From Fimbriimonadaceae bacterium (lineage in GTDB: Bacteria > Armatimonadota > Fimbriimonadia > Fimbriimonadales > Fimbriimonadaceae), in contig JADLBH010000003.1 in NCBI GenBank assembly GCA_020847855.1, positions 1 through 64,000 of the forward strand: DNA of 64,000 nucleotides. The letters run 5' to 3'. Shown here piece by piece: positions 7,572 through 15,105 of this stretch. The notes under the pieces are model-generated. The model saw only the letters and a program-made list of their open reading frames with translations. It was not told where the DNA came from and did no database searches. The position numbers and the translations under genes were made by a program. The number at the start of each line of letters is the position of its first letter. Position 1 is the first letter of the stretch.

Positions 7572-9019
7572 AAAGGACGGACGAGCATCAGCCTGGGCTC
7601 CGTGGCATCCTCGTAGGTGCTACGTACCCCCTCGCGCCCCATCCCGCTCCGCTTCACCCCTCCGTAGGGCATGTTGTCCAGTCTCAGCGTCGGGTAGTCC
7701 CCCACGACCAGGCTCCCCACCTCGAGCTCGCGGGACAACCGGGTCGCGGTGCGGAGATCCGAGGTGAAGACCCCGGCCTGGAGGCCGAAGCGGGAAGCGT
7801 TCACCCTCTCGATCGCCTCGTCAAGCGTGGCGAACGGCTCCAGCGTCACGACCGGCCCGAAGACCTCTTCGCAAGCGAGCCTCGCCCGGTGAGGAACCTC
7901 GGTAAGCAGGGTTGGGCGAACAACGTTTCCGCTCCTGCCGCCCCCGGCGAGCAGCCTTGCCCCGGAATCCGTGGCCTCGGTGATCCAGGATTCCACCCTA
8001 TCTGCCGCCGAAGCGCAGATCAAGGGTCCACAGACGGTCTCCGCGAGGCTTGGGTCGCCAGTCGGGCACTTGGAGGTCGCGCTGACAAAGGCCGCACGAA
8101 ACTCCGCAACGACGGACTCGTGTACCAGGACGTGCTGCACTGAGATGCAGATCTGGCCAGCATAGCCGTACCCACCGAGGGCACAACGCTCTGAGGCAAA
8201 CTCGAGGTCGCCATCGGGCATGACGATCGCGCATGCGTTCCCACCCAGCTCCAAGGTCACGGGCTTGTCCGAGACGACCTCACGCAAGTGAAAGCCCACG
8301 GCCTCCGAGCCCGTGAAGCTCACCATCTTTGTGCGCTCGTCGAGTCCTGCGCGCTCTGCCACCCTCGCGTCACAAAGGACGCTGTTCACTACCCCGGCGG
8401 GAAATCCAGCCGCGTTCAAGATCCGCGCAAAGATTGCGCCGCACAGGGCGGACGCCCCCGACGGTTTGAGGACGACCGTGTTGCCCGCCGCCAAGGAAGG
8501 GGCGACCTTGTGCGCCGCGAGGTTGTAAGGCCAGTTATAGGGCGTGATCGCGAGCACCACTCCCCTGGGGAAGCGCTCCACGATCGCCCAATGCCCGGTG
8601 CCTCGTGCCTCGATCTCAGTGCTGGGCGACTCCAAGGTCAGCGAGTCCAGGAGGCTCGCAGAAAGCTCGAAGGTCAAGGCACACCGCGAGACTTCCCCTT
8701 CTGCGAGCGACCTCGGCTTGCCGATCTCTGCGATCGCAGCCTCGACCAGCAGGTCCTTGTGCTCGCGGATGAGTTGGGCGGCACGCCGGAGCAAGGCTGC
8801 CCTAGAGTGCCGCGGAGTGCGCGACCAAGCCGGGAACGCCTCGCTCGCCGCGGAGAGGGCGGCGTCCATGTGCTCCCAACCCCCTTCCGCCACCGAACCT
8901 ACCGTCCGACCGTCCCAGGGCGAGACCACAGGGTTCTTGGGGACGGAACCGTCGCACGGCCCGCCGATCATATTCCCAGCGATCAGTAGCTCGCCCGTAT
9001 CCATCGTTGAGACAACCAT
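7568..9019 (-). CDS. NAD(P)-dependent aldehyde dehydrogenase
   Basis: A 483-residue ALDH-superfamily enzyme oxidising an aldehyde to the carboxylate. Visible landmarks are the Asn motif ITPYNWPYN, the cofactor segment VVLKPSGASAL, the glycine motif SFTGSEAVG, the general-base motif LELGGNA and the nucleophile Cys in GYAGQICISVQHV. CEEVFGPVVTLEPF and the C-terminal MPYGGVKRSGMGREG are also intact. Overall it resembles lactaldehyde/succinate-semialdehyde/GAPN-type members, but the substrate cannot be fixed. It lies alone, divergent from pyrF, and its stop overlaps the DUF4097 stop by 4 nt (CTAG). Confidence 0.92.
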   Translation of the reverse strand: MVVSTMDTGELLIAGNMIGGPCDGSVPKNPVVSPWDGRTVGSVAEGGWEHMDAALSAASEAFPAWSRTPRHSRAALLRRAAQLIREHKDLLVEAAIAEIGKPRSLAEGEVSRCALTFELSASLLDSLTLESPSTEIEARGTGHWAIVERFPRGVVLAITPYNWPYNLAAHKVAPSLAAGNTVVLKPSGASALCGAIFARILNAAGFPAGVVNSVLCDARVAERAGLDERTKMVSFTGSEAVGFHLREVVSDKPVTLELGGNACAIVMPDGDLEFASERCALGGYGYAGQICISVQHVLVHESVVAEFRAAFVSATSKCPTGDPSLAETVCGPLICASAADRVESWITEATDSGARLLAGGGRSGNVVRPTLLTEVPHRARLACEEVFGPVVTLEPFATLDEAIERVNASRFGLQAGVFTSDLRTATRLSRELEVGSLVVGDYPTLRLDNMPYGGVKRSGMGREGVRSTYEDATEPRLMLVRPF

Positions 9020-9034
9020 AGCATGAGCTATGAT
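9007..9034 (+). promoter_or_regulatory. Promoter of pyrF-mutY
   Basis: TTGAGA at 9007-9012, a 16-bp spacer and TATGAT at 9029-9034 form a good housekeeping promoter. The leader to the GTG at 9054 would be about 12 nt and contains the purine stretch AAGGGGG. Confidence 0.55.
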
Positions 9035-9053
9035 CTAGAGCGAAGGGGGAACC

Positions 9054-9764
9054 GTGGACCGCAGGCTCATTTGTGCGTTGGACTATGCCGATCTCGACGA
9101 GGCCCTGACCGTACTCGACCGGGTCAAACCCTATGTTGGCGCGTTCAAGATCGGGCACGGCCTGGTGCTCCAGCATGGCCTGGAGGTGATCGGGAAGATT
9201 CGGGACCACGGGGTGGAGAGGGTGTTTCTCGACCTCAAGTTCCACGACATCCCCAATTCGGTGGCCCTCGCCGTGCGCCATGCGGCCCGATACGGGGTCT
9301 GGATGATGACCCTCCACATCTCCGGTGGGCCCGCGATGATCACTGCCGCGGTCGAGGAGGCTAAGACCTGCCGCGAGGACGAGGCGCCTCTCCTGGTCGG
9401 GGTGTCGGTCCTCACCTCGCTCGACCAGCACGTGCTTCGCGACCATCTCGGCGTGAGCCGCACCTTGGAGACCCAGGTGGAGAGCCTCTCTCGGCTGGGG
9501 ACGGAGTGCGGGTTGGACGGGGTCGTCTGCTCCGTCCACGAGGCTCGCGCCATTCGGGAGGCGGTCGGCCACAAGATCATCGTCACGCCGGGCATCCGGC
9601 CATCCAGCGGCGAGACCGAGGATCAGGCGCGGGTCGGGGACGGCAGGTGCGCGATCGAGGCCGGTGCAGACTATCTGGTGATCGGCAGGGCGCTGACCTC
9701 CTCCAGTGACCCTGCGCGGGCCCTGGCGGCCATGGGGCTCGAGCCCAGCGGCTTCCCGGCTTGA
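9054..9764 (+). CDS. pyrF: Orotidine 5'-phosphate decarboxylase
   Basis: A 236-residue TIM-barrel enzyme converting OMP to UMP, the last step of de novo UMP synthesis. The catalytic Lys-Asp network is in FLDLKFHDIPNSV; ICALDYADLDEA at the start, VKPYVGAFKIGHGL and the C-terminal phosphate site TPGIRPSSGETEDQARVG complete the active site. Start is GTG 9054 behind AAGGGGGAACC. The stop TGA overlaps the TTG start of mutY, so the two genes are coupled. No other pyrimidine gene is nearby. Confidence 0.95.
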   Translation: MDRRLICALDYADLDEALTVLDRVKPYVGAFKIGHGLVLQHGLEVIGKIRDHGVERVFLDLKFHDIPNSVALAVRHAARYGVWMMTLHISGGPAMITAAVEEAKTCREDEAPLLVGVSVLTSLDQHVLRDHLGVSRTLETQVESLSRLGTECGLDGVVCSVHEARAIREAVGHKIIVTPGIRPSSGETEDQARVGDGRCAIEAGADYLVIGRALTSSSDPARALAAMGLEPSGFPA

Positions 9765-10759
9765 CCGGGTTCCAGACCGCGCTCCTCTCGTGGTACGAGC
9801 GCGAAGGTAGGCCACTGCCATGGAGGGAGACGCGCGACCCTTACCGTATTTGGGTGAGCGAGGTCATGCTCCAGCAGACTCGCGTTGCGACGGTCCAGCC
9901 AAGGTTTGAGAGGTGGTTCACGCGGTTTCCGACAGTACACGCCCTCGCGGATGCTTTGGAGGAGGCCGTGCTCGACGAGTGGGCGGGCCTTGGCTACTAT
10001 AGCCGGGCGAGAAGGCTCCATGCGGGAGCGAAGCATGTTGTGGCCCATGGCTGGCCCACCACGGAGCAGGAGTGGCGCGCCGTGCCTGGTGTCGGACGAT
10101 ACACCGCCGGTGCATTAGCCTCGATCGTCCTCGGTCTCGACGCTCCGGTGGTGGATGGGAACGTCGTCCGCGTGTACCGTCGCTTTTGTGCCGATCCGCG
10201 GAAGAACCCAGAACCGCGAGCCTGGGCATGGGCGACGGAGGTTCGCCCTCAGGGCAGCGCTGCACCGTGGAACCAAGCCCTTATGGAACTCGGGGCGACG
10301 GTGTGCGTCCCGCGCTTCCCGAAGTGCGCTCAGTGCCCGGTTGCCGACTGGTGCCAAGGGCTGTATTCCGGCTCACCGGAGGCTTTTTCAGCACCGCGGA
10401 AAGGTGGGCAGGCGATCCAGCTTGGCCTCACGGTCATGGCGCATGTCGAAGCAGGCATGGTCGGCCTCCGCAAGGTTCCTAAAGGATCGTGGTGGCAGGG
10501 CCTCAGCGAGCTACCCACGACCACCGAACGCGAGCCGGTTGAAGGCGCAACGATCGGCACGGTTCGCCATGCGGTCACCCGGCACCGAATCGTGGCCGAA
10601 GTCCGCCTGACCACTAAGATCCCACCAGGCTTGGACCGGTACCCGCTCGCTGGTCCCTTGCCAGGAATGAGCGCGCTCTCCCAGAAGGCGATCAGCGTGG
10701 TTCGCCGGCACTACGACGTAGGCCGAAGCGAGGATGCCAACGGCGCCAAGACGGCATAG
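9761..10759 (+). CDS. mutY: A/G-specific adenine DNA glycosylase
   Basis: A 332-residue MutY removing adenine mispaired with 8-oxoguanine. The catalytic Glu is in SEVMLQQTRVATV, the helix-hairpin-helix is VPGVGRYTAGALASI and the catalytic Asp is in VVDGNVVRVYRRF. The [4Fe-4S] cluster ligands follow the family spacing in CVPRFPKCAQCPVADWC (C-x6-C-x2-C-x5-C). The C-terminal NUDIX-like recognition domain (about 225-315) is short but recognisable, with GTVRHAVTRHRIVAEV. Start is TTG 9761, inside the pyrF stop. The 3' end overlaps the convergent small membrane-protein gene by 49 bp. Confidence 0.94.
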   Translation: MTGFQTALLSWYEREGRPLPWRETRDPYRIWVSEVMLQQTRVATVQPRFERWFTRFPTVHALADALEEAVLDEWAGLGYYSRARRLHAGAKHVVAHGWPTTEQEWRAVPGVGRYTAGALASIVLGLDAPVVDGNVVRVYRRFCADPRKNPEPRAWAWATEVRPQGSAAPWNQALMELGATVCVPRFPKCAQCPVADWCQGLYSGSPEAFSAPRKGGQAIQLGLTVMAHVEAGMVGLRKVPKGSWWQGLSELPTTTEREPVEGATIGTVRHAVTRHRIVAEVRLTTKIPPGLDRYPLAGPLPGMSALSQKAISVVRRHYDVGRSEDANGAKTA

Positions 10760-10998
10760 ACCAGTTGGAGGAGGATCAAGTAGAGCGCGATCAAAAAGGC
10801 CCCGTGCAGGATCCTGCTCCCATACTTCCTGGCAAACTTCTCCTGCCGGACGAGGGCACGCCGGGCCCTCTCGCGCTTGGCTGGGTCGCGATGCCAGTCG
10901 GTGGAGGCCCGTTGGAGCCGTCGAACCCACGGTCTTCGGATGAACCAGAGGAGCATCCACCAAACCTTGCGGGCCAACCCGTTCGCGAGCGGGCTCAC
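10711..10998 (-). CDS. Small single-pass membrane protein, unknown function
   Basis: A 95-residue protein starting at GTG 10998, which overlaps the TGA of the upstream ADP-ribosylglycohydrolase-like gene by 4 nt, strongly suggesting co-translation. The N-terminal two thirds are basic and Trp-rich (KVWWMLLWFIRRPWVRRLQR), the C-terminal part has one hydrophobic helix (GAFLIALYLILLQLVYAVLA). I do not recognise the family. The last 49 bp are antisense to the end of mutY. The tight coupling makes it more credible than its size alone would. Confidence 0.55.
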   Translation of the reverse strand: MSPLANGLARKVWWMLLWFIRRPWVRRLQRASTDWHRDPAKRERARRALVRQEKFARKYGSRILHGAFLIALYLILLQLVYAVLAPLASSLRPTS

Positions 10999-11744
10999 CC
11001 GAGGATCGAAGCGCGTTGCCTAGCTTCCGTGAGCATCGCCGCGATCTCGTCCACCGTGCCAGGAGGCGAGGGTGACCTGAGGCCCCAACCGGACACGAAC
11101 TGCTCGCCCAAGGGCTCCGTCCAACTCGCGTGCAGTCCAAACATACCTGCGGCCACCGCGCCTACGGCGGCGAGCGCCTCTGGGGTTCGACAGCCCCGCG
11201 AGACGGAGAAGGCGATCGCGCGATCGAATTCCATCCCGCCGGTACACGCGATGAGGCTCGCGGCCTCGGTGACGGCCCCCTTTCCGACCGTGGGCTCGCC
11301 GAGCTTGAGCGCGACTCTGGCCGCCAAGTGTTCCGGTCCCGCCCCAGCATCCTCGATGGCCCGATCCAACGGCGAGCCCAACGCTGCGACGAGGGAGCCG
11401 ACGAGGGAGGCTGGCTCTCCCGTCGCCCTCGCCGCGAGGCTCGGCGCCCCTGCATAGAGCAGCCCCATGAGGATCGCCAGACCCGTGGAGTCCGCCTCAG
11501 TCAGGCCCCCGTATGACAAGTCGCGTGAGAGGGCCTGAGAGCATCGCTCCACGGGCGCACCCAGTCGTAGCGCCTCGAGGACGACCACCCAGCCGTCAAG
11601 GAAGGGTCTCGGCTCCATCCGGTTGGGGATCGGGTCGTATCCCAGGAGAGGGGGATCGGCCCCTGGTTCCCAAACACAGGCGAGGGTAGAGGCGCATATT
11701 GCACCCCAAACGGCGGCCCTGGTCTTCTCAGTGTCGTAGCGCAT
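10995..11744 (-). CDS. Degenerate ADP-ribosylglycohydrolase-fold protein
   Basis: A 249-residue protein; the ATG at 11744 starts the homologous part and avoids running through the PAP2 gene. The overall helical layout resembles ADP-ribosylglycohydrolases: an N-terminal GA-rich helix, a middle helical block, and a C-terminal GKGAVTEAASLIACTGG, FDRAIAFSVSRGCRTPEALA, VGAVAAGMFGLHASW that aligns with the family's GGDTDT-AIAGALAGAxYG signature. The metal-binding acidic residues of that signature are replaced by CRTP, and a convincing DDT motif is absent, so hydrolase activity is doubtful. It overlaps the downstream membrane-protein gene by 4 nt. The family assignment is moderate. Confidence 0.55.
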   Translation of the reverse strand: MRYDTEKTRAAVWGAICASTLACVWEPGADPPLLGYDPIPNRMEPRPFLDGWVVVLEALRLGAPVERCSQALSRDLSYGGLTEADSTGLAILMGLLYAGAPSLAARATGEPASLVGSLVAALGSPLDRAIEDAGAGPEHLAARVALKLGEPTVGKGAVTEAASLIACTGGMEFDRAIAFSVSRGCRTPEALAAVGAVAAGMFGLHASWTEPLGEQFVSGWGLRSPSPPGTVDEIAAMLTEARQRASILG

Positions 11745-11755
11745 GGACTCGCGGG

Positions 11756-11761
11756 TAGCCT
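11756..11761 (+). promoter_or_regulatory. Candidate -10 (TAGCCT) of the PAP2 gene
   Basis: GGTAGCCT ends 7 nt before GTG 11769, consistent with a leaderless transcript and favouring that start over the TTG at 11763. Confidence 0.45.
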
Positions 11762-11768
11762 TTTGTCC

Positions 11769-12383
11769 GTGGGCTGGCTCGATCAAGCACTTTTTCGCAT
11801 GATCAATGGCTGGCCGGACACGTGGGCCCCTCTCTTTGTGACGTTGAGCGAGGGCAACAAGTGGTGGCCAGTTCGCCTTCTGTTGCTTGGAATCTTCGTT
11901 GCCCTCTTGGTGCAACGGTCGGAGCGCAGGCCCGCGCTGCTTGCGATGTTGGCTTGGCCGGTCTCGAACGCGGCTACGGACGCGCTCAAGGCGGCCTTCC
12001 CCTTTGGTAGGCCAAGTGGGGAGGTCGCGGCGCTCATGGACCAAGGGGTCTCACTGGCGGACGCAGTGCTACGGGTCTCGGGCCCGGTTCTGCGGGTCGA
12101 GCCGCTTGGCAGCATGGGCACCGCCTCGGCCCATAGCGCGAACATGGCCGCGATCGCCACCGTCTTCGCCATCGAGAATCGGAGGCACGCGCCGGTTTGG
12201 GCCGTGATCGCGCTCTTGACCGGCATATCCCGGGTTTACGTGGGGGTGCACTACCCGTCGCAAATCTTGTTCGGCTGGAGCGTCGGTGTTCTTGTCGGTT
12301 TTATCGTGGTCTACACGTACCGAGCGTGGGAGCGCCTCAAGGCTTCTCCTTCGGAACACGGATCACCGCGAGCGGGGAACTGA
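11769..12383 (+). CDS. PAP2-family membrane phosphatase with altered third motif
   Basis: A 204-residue integral membrane protein with about five or six hydrophobic helices. Motif 1 is KAAFPFGRP (KX6RP), motif 2 is ASAHSAN (usually PSGH), and motif 3 is SRVYVGVHYPSQ, where the usual Asp four residues after the catalytic His is Gln. PAP2 enzymes dephosphorylate lipid phosphates such as undecaprenyl diphosphate or phosphatidylglycerol phosphate at the membrane. The Asp to Gln change and weak motif 2 leave activity uncertain. The last 47 bp overlap the convergent GerM gene. Confidence 0.82.
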   Translation: MGWLDQALFRMINGWPDTWAPLFVTLSEGNKWWPVRLLLLGIFVALLVQRSERRPALLAMLAWPVSNAATDALKAAFPFGRPSGEVAALMDQGVSLADAVLRVSGPVLRVEPLGSMGTASAHSANMAAIATVFAIENRRHAPVWAVIALLTGISRVYVGVHYPSQILFGWSVGVLVGFIVVYTYRAWERLKASPSEHGSPRAGN

Positions 12384-12894
12384 GGTCAAGGTTCCCGATC
12401 CCTTGGGTCGGCTTGCCTTCGATCCGGAACTCCACCGTGTCCACATCCGGGAACTGTCCCATCGTAGCCAGCACTCCCTGGATCAAGGTTTTCTCGTCCT
12501 CGGTGCCATAGCCCGAGTCGAGTTCCTTCGAGAAATCCACGACTGCGGTGCGGCCGTCCAGCTTCACGGAGAGCACTCGGGTGTTGGAAGGCACGGCCGG
12601 GATTTTCGCAATGTAGGCAGCGACGGCGACTGCCTTCGCCTCCGAGCCTTCTTTGACGCGCACCGAGCGTGGCTCCAAGTTCAGCTCGCCTGCCTTGTCA
12701 TAGGAGGGCTCCATGACCTGGACCGTTCCGGGCTGTTGCTTGGCTTCGACTTGGACGTCAGGCATGGCCGCGCGGCGCGGCTGCACCTTGGGAGCAGACT
12801 GCACGTACAACGAAGTGCCCGCAAAGACGGCTCCCCCGCAAAGGGCGATCGCGAGCAGGGGCAGGAGCTTCGAACGTTGCGACTTATTGGCCAT
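12337..12894 (-). CDS. GerM-domain protein, membrane-anchored
   Basis: A 185-residue protein with an N-terminal signal-anchor (LLPLLAIALCGGAVFAGTSL), a low-complexity linker to about residue 65 and a GerM (GerMN) domain to the end: VRVKEGSEAKAVAVAAYIAK, GRTAVVDFSKELDSGYG, ALATMG-like helix VLATMGQFPDVDTVEF and RIEGKP. GerM domains occur in spore and cell-wall proteins and probably bind wall components. The start codon overlaps the stop of the upstream amidase gene by 11 nt, so the two products are made together; this pairing suggests a role in septal or wall remodelling. Confidence 0.85.
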   Translation of the reverse strand: MANKSQRSKLLPLLAIALCGGAVFAGTSLYVQSAPKVQPRRAAMPDVQVEAKQQPGTVQVMEPSYDKAGELNLEPRSVRVKEGSEAKAVAVAAYIAKIPAVPSNTRVLSVKLDGRTAVVDFSKELDSGYGTEDEKTLIQGVLATMGQFPDVDTVEFRIEGKPTQGIGNLDLSSPLAVIRVPKEKP

Positions 12895-14443
12895 TGCTGA
12901 AATAGATCCTCAGAGCCTCCACCACCGATTCTGCCATAGCTTGCCGCCACGCTGGATCCGTGATCTTGGAGCGATCCGTCGCATGATTGATGAACCCAAG
13001 CTCCAAGAGCACACCGGGCATCTCTGCACCTCTTAGTACGGCAAAACCGGACTGATAGATGCGCTGGTCGCTCCAAGTGCCCAGGTCGGGCAGGTCGCTC
13101 CTCTTGGCGACGACGCTGCGGACGCACTCCGCGAGCAGCTTGCCCTCGGGATCGTCCCTGTGATAGAAGATGATCGTGCCCGAGCGGCTGTTCGCAACGG
13201 TGTTCGAGTTGAAGTGGCAGCTGATGAAGAGGTCGGCGCCGGCTCGGTTTGCGACGGCGGGCCGCTCGTTCAGCGTGACGAAGGTGTCGTCGTCGCGGGT
13301 CAGGATCACGGATGCACCCGCTTCCGCGAGTTCGGCGGCGAGCCGCTTTGCGGTATCGAGCGCGTTCGCCTTCTCGAGCGTCCCGCCCCCCTTGGCACCG
13401 GAGTCGTGCCCCCCGTGACCTGCGTCCACGACGATGAGCCTTCCCGCCAATCCACCGAAGAGCGGGGCGCGGAGCTTGAGATACGCGACCTCGCCCTGCT
13501 GGCCCACCGTGAAGGAGAGCGGGCGAACTGTCTCCAGAACCACCGAGACCGAGGTCGGGCCGTTGAGCCGGATCGCCGCGGACTTCACGATACTGCTGTT
13601 GTCGCGGACCTCGAGGCCTGCCGGAGCCACCGCGTTGGGCAAGGTCAACACGATCCTGGTCGGGCCTTCATAGCGGGCGGACGGCCGTTGCCCCGACGCG
13701 CCCTCGAAGCCGACCATCAGCTTGGCTTGCGCCGTTCCATCGTCGCCAAGGGACACGGCACGGATCTGGATGGGCTCGCTGGAAGGGCTGGGCGCGGCCT
13801 TCGCAGGCTTGGTCTCGAATTGCGTGAGGCTGAACAGGATCGTCCGCCCCTTGGTGAAGGTCGGTACTTTGACCCTTGCCATGTCTGGCGCCTCGATCAC
13901 GTACCGCACCGTGTTCGCGTTGAACTGCCCGATCCGGTGGTTCGGCGGCAATGGTTGTAGCCGCTCCAGGTCAACTTCGACGCCGGTGATGTCTACCACG
14001 AGCCGCGGAGGGTCGGAGATGCGGAACGCCGTAGCCTTGGCCCCGATCGTCGTGTCAATCCGCACGGTCGAGTCGGTGGCCTCGACGCTCCGGACAACGC
14101 CGTGGATCGCTACGAGCTTCCGGTCTGGCGACCATTCCGCCTTGCCTCCAATCAGGCGAGCCGCCTCCAGGATGTCTATGCAGGGCCGGCCTTGGATCTC
14201 CTTCGTCGGAAGTCGGAGGTTGCGCCCCTCCCCGTTCACGGCCATCTGGCCGCGCCCGGCCGAAAACGTCCACCCGATGCGCTGGATGAAGTCGGGGTTT
14301 ACGTACAGACGCTCGCCCACGAGGGTGCCCGCGGAAGGGATCGCGGGGTTATGGGCAAACTGGATTGCAACGTCGCCGGGCGGTTTCGCCCATGCCACTG
14401 TCATCGCCATCCATGGAGCCAGACAGATCCAACCAAGACGCAT
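12884..14443 (-). CDS. N-acetylmuramoyl-L-alanine amidase with AMIN domains
   Basis: A 519-residue exported zinc amidase that cuts the MurNAc-L-Ala bond. A signal peptide (MRLGWICLAPWMAMTVAWA) is followed by a copper-amine-oxidase-N-like region (about 30-110), two AMIN-like beta domains (about 115-330) and Amidase_3 (about 340-515). Zinc ligands and base are visible in VVDAGHGGHDSGA, TLEKANALD, SCHFNS and LLELGFINH. AMIN domains usually target the enzyme to septal peptidoglycan. The ATG at 14443 is preferred to a longer frame at 14473 because TACACT lies just upstream and the signal peptide begins there. Confidence 0.92.
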   Translation of the reverse strand: MRLGWICLAPWMAMTVAWAKPPGDVAIQFAHNPAIPSAGTLVGERLYVNPDFIQRIGWTFSAGRGQMAVNGEGRNLRLPTKEIQGRPCIDILEAARLIGGKAEWSPDRKLVAIHGVVRSVEATDSTVRIDTTIGAKATAFRISDPPRLVVDITGVEVDLERLQPLPPNHRIGQFNANTVRYVIEAPDMARVKVPTFTKGRTILFSLTQFETKPAKAAPSPSSEPIQIRAVSLGDDGTAQAKLMVGFEGASGQRPSARYEGPTRIVLTLPNAVAPAGLEVRDNSSIVKSAAIRLNGPTSVSVVLETVRPLSFTVGQQGEVAYLKLRAPLFGGLAGRLIVVDAGHGGHDSGAKGGGTLEKANALDTAKRLAAELAEAGASVILTRDDDTFVTLNERPAVANRAGADLFISCHFNSNTVANSRSGTIIFYHRDDPEGKLLAECVRSVVAKRSDLPDLGTWSDQRIYQSGFAVLRGAEMPGVLLELGFINHATDRSKITDPAWRQAMAESVVEALRIYFSNGQ

Positions 14444-14452
14444 GGATAGAGG

Positions 14453-14458
14453 AGTGTA
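14453..14458 (-). promoter_or_regulatory. Candidate -10 (TACACT) of the amidase-gerM operon
   Basis: GGTACACT on the minus strand ends 9 nt before ATG 14443, giving a leader of only two or three bases. Confidence 0.45.
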
Positions 14459-14514
14459 CCGAGTTTTCCACACAGAGGGTTCCTACCGGCCTCGCGGCGC
14501 CCCCAGTCAGGGAG

Positions 14515-14520
14515 TAGAAT
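14515..14520 (+). promoter_or_regulatory. Candidate -10 (TAGAAT) of the DUF1579 gene
   Basis: GAGTAGAAT lies 37 nt before ATG 14558. This gene, unlike many neighbours, also has a clear GAGGAAGGA ribosome binding site, so it would have a normal leader. Confidence 0.4.
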
Positions 14521-14557
14521 CCTTGTGCTCGGCGAGTGCATCGTCGCAGAGGAAGGA

Positions 14558-15073
14558 ATGAGGAAACTACTGCTTTCGGTTCTTGCAATCGGCCTTGTGG
14601 GCTTTGCCAGCGCACAGGCCCCGGAGACCACCCCTCCCAAGGAGCTCGAAGAGCTGAACTGGCTCTTGGGCAAGTGGAAGGGAACGGGATCGTTCAGCTT
14701 TGGCGGCATGGACCTCACGGTCACGTCCACGATGGCGGTCACGTGGGACGGCCAGTTCCTCAAGAGTGTCTCGACGAACGACTACGGTGCGTTTCAATCG
14801 ACCGAGACGTTGTTTCTCGGGTGGGACGCAACGAAGTCCCAATACTTCATCTATGCGTTCACGAACTTCTCGCCGATGCCTCGCCGCGAGACGGGCACCA
14901 AGCAAGGCGACTCGGTCGTGATGACCTCCGACCCTTGGGACATCATGGGGCAGACCATGGTCAGCCGCGGGACGATGACCAAGGTAGATGGGAGCAAGAT
15001 CAAGTTCAAGCTCGAGTTCAAGGCTGGGGACGCTTGGGAACTCGCGGCGGACATGGAGCTGAAGAAAGAGTAG
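14558..15073 (+). CDS. Secreted DUF1579-family protein
   Basis: A 171-residue protein with a signal peptide (MRKLLLSVLAIGLVGFASAQ) and a single beta-rich DUF1579 domain: ELNWLLGKWKGTGSFSFGG near the start, ETLFLGWDATKSQYFIYAFT in the middle. The domain folds like a lipocalin-type barrel, but no enzymatic role is established. ATG 14558 has GAGGAAGGA immediately upstream; an in-frame GTG at 14525 is only 4 nt from the -10 and is rejected. The gene is followed by prpD, which has its own -10. Confidence 0.82.
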   Translation: MRKLLLSVLAIGLVGFASAQAPETTPPKELEELNWLLGKWKGTGSFSFGGMDLTVTSTMAVTWDGQFLKSVSTNDYGAFQSTETLFLGWDATKSQYFIYAFTNFSPMPRRETGTKQGDSVVMTSDPWDIMGQTMVSRGTMTKVDGSKIKFKLEFKAGDAWELAADMELKKE

Positions 15074-15093
15074 GGCCCTCTCCGACCGCCGGT

Positions 15094-15099
15094 TACACT
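15094..15099 (+). promoter_or_regulatory. Candidate -10 (TACACT) of the MmgE/PrpD gene, leaderless spacing
   Basis: GGTTACACT ends exactly 6 nt before ATG 15106, so transcription would begin at or beside the start codon. Confidence 0.55.
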
Positions 15100-15105
15100 G
15101 CCGGA

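Noticed and set aside
14463-14472. DnaA-box-like TTTTCCACA sites (also near 23684 and, reversed, 46171)
   Set aside because: Single isolated sites without clustering, AT-rich unwinding region or dnaA/dnaN genes; not an origin.
14536-15105. Long upstream extension of the MmgE/PrpD frame
   Set aside because: It overlaps the DUF1579 gene entirely, and a -10 at exact leaderless spacing marks ATG 15106.
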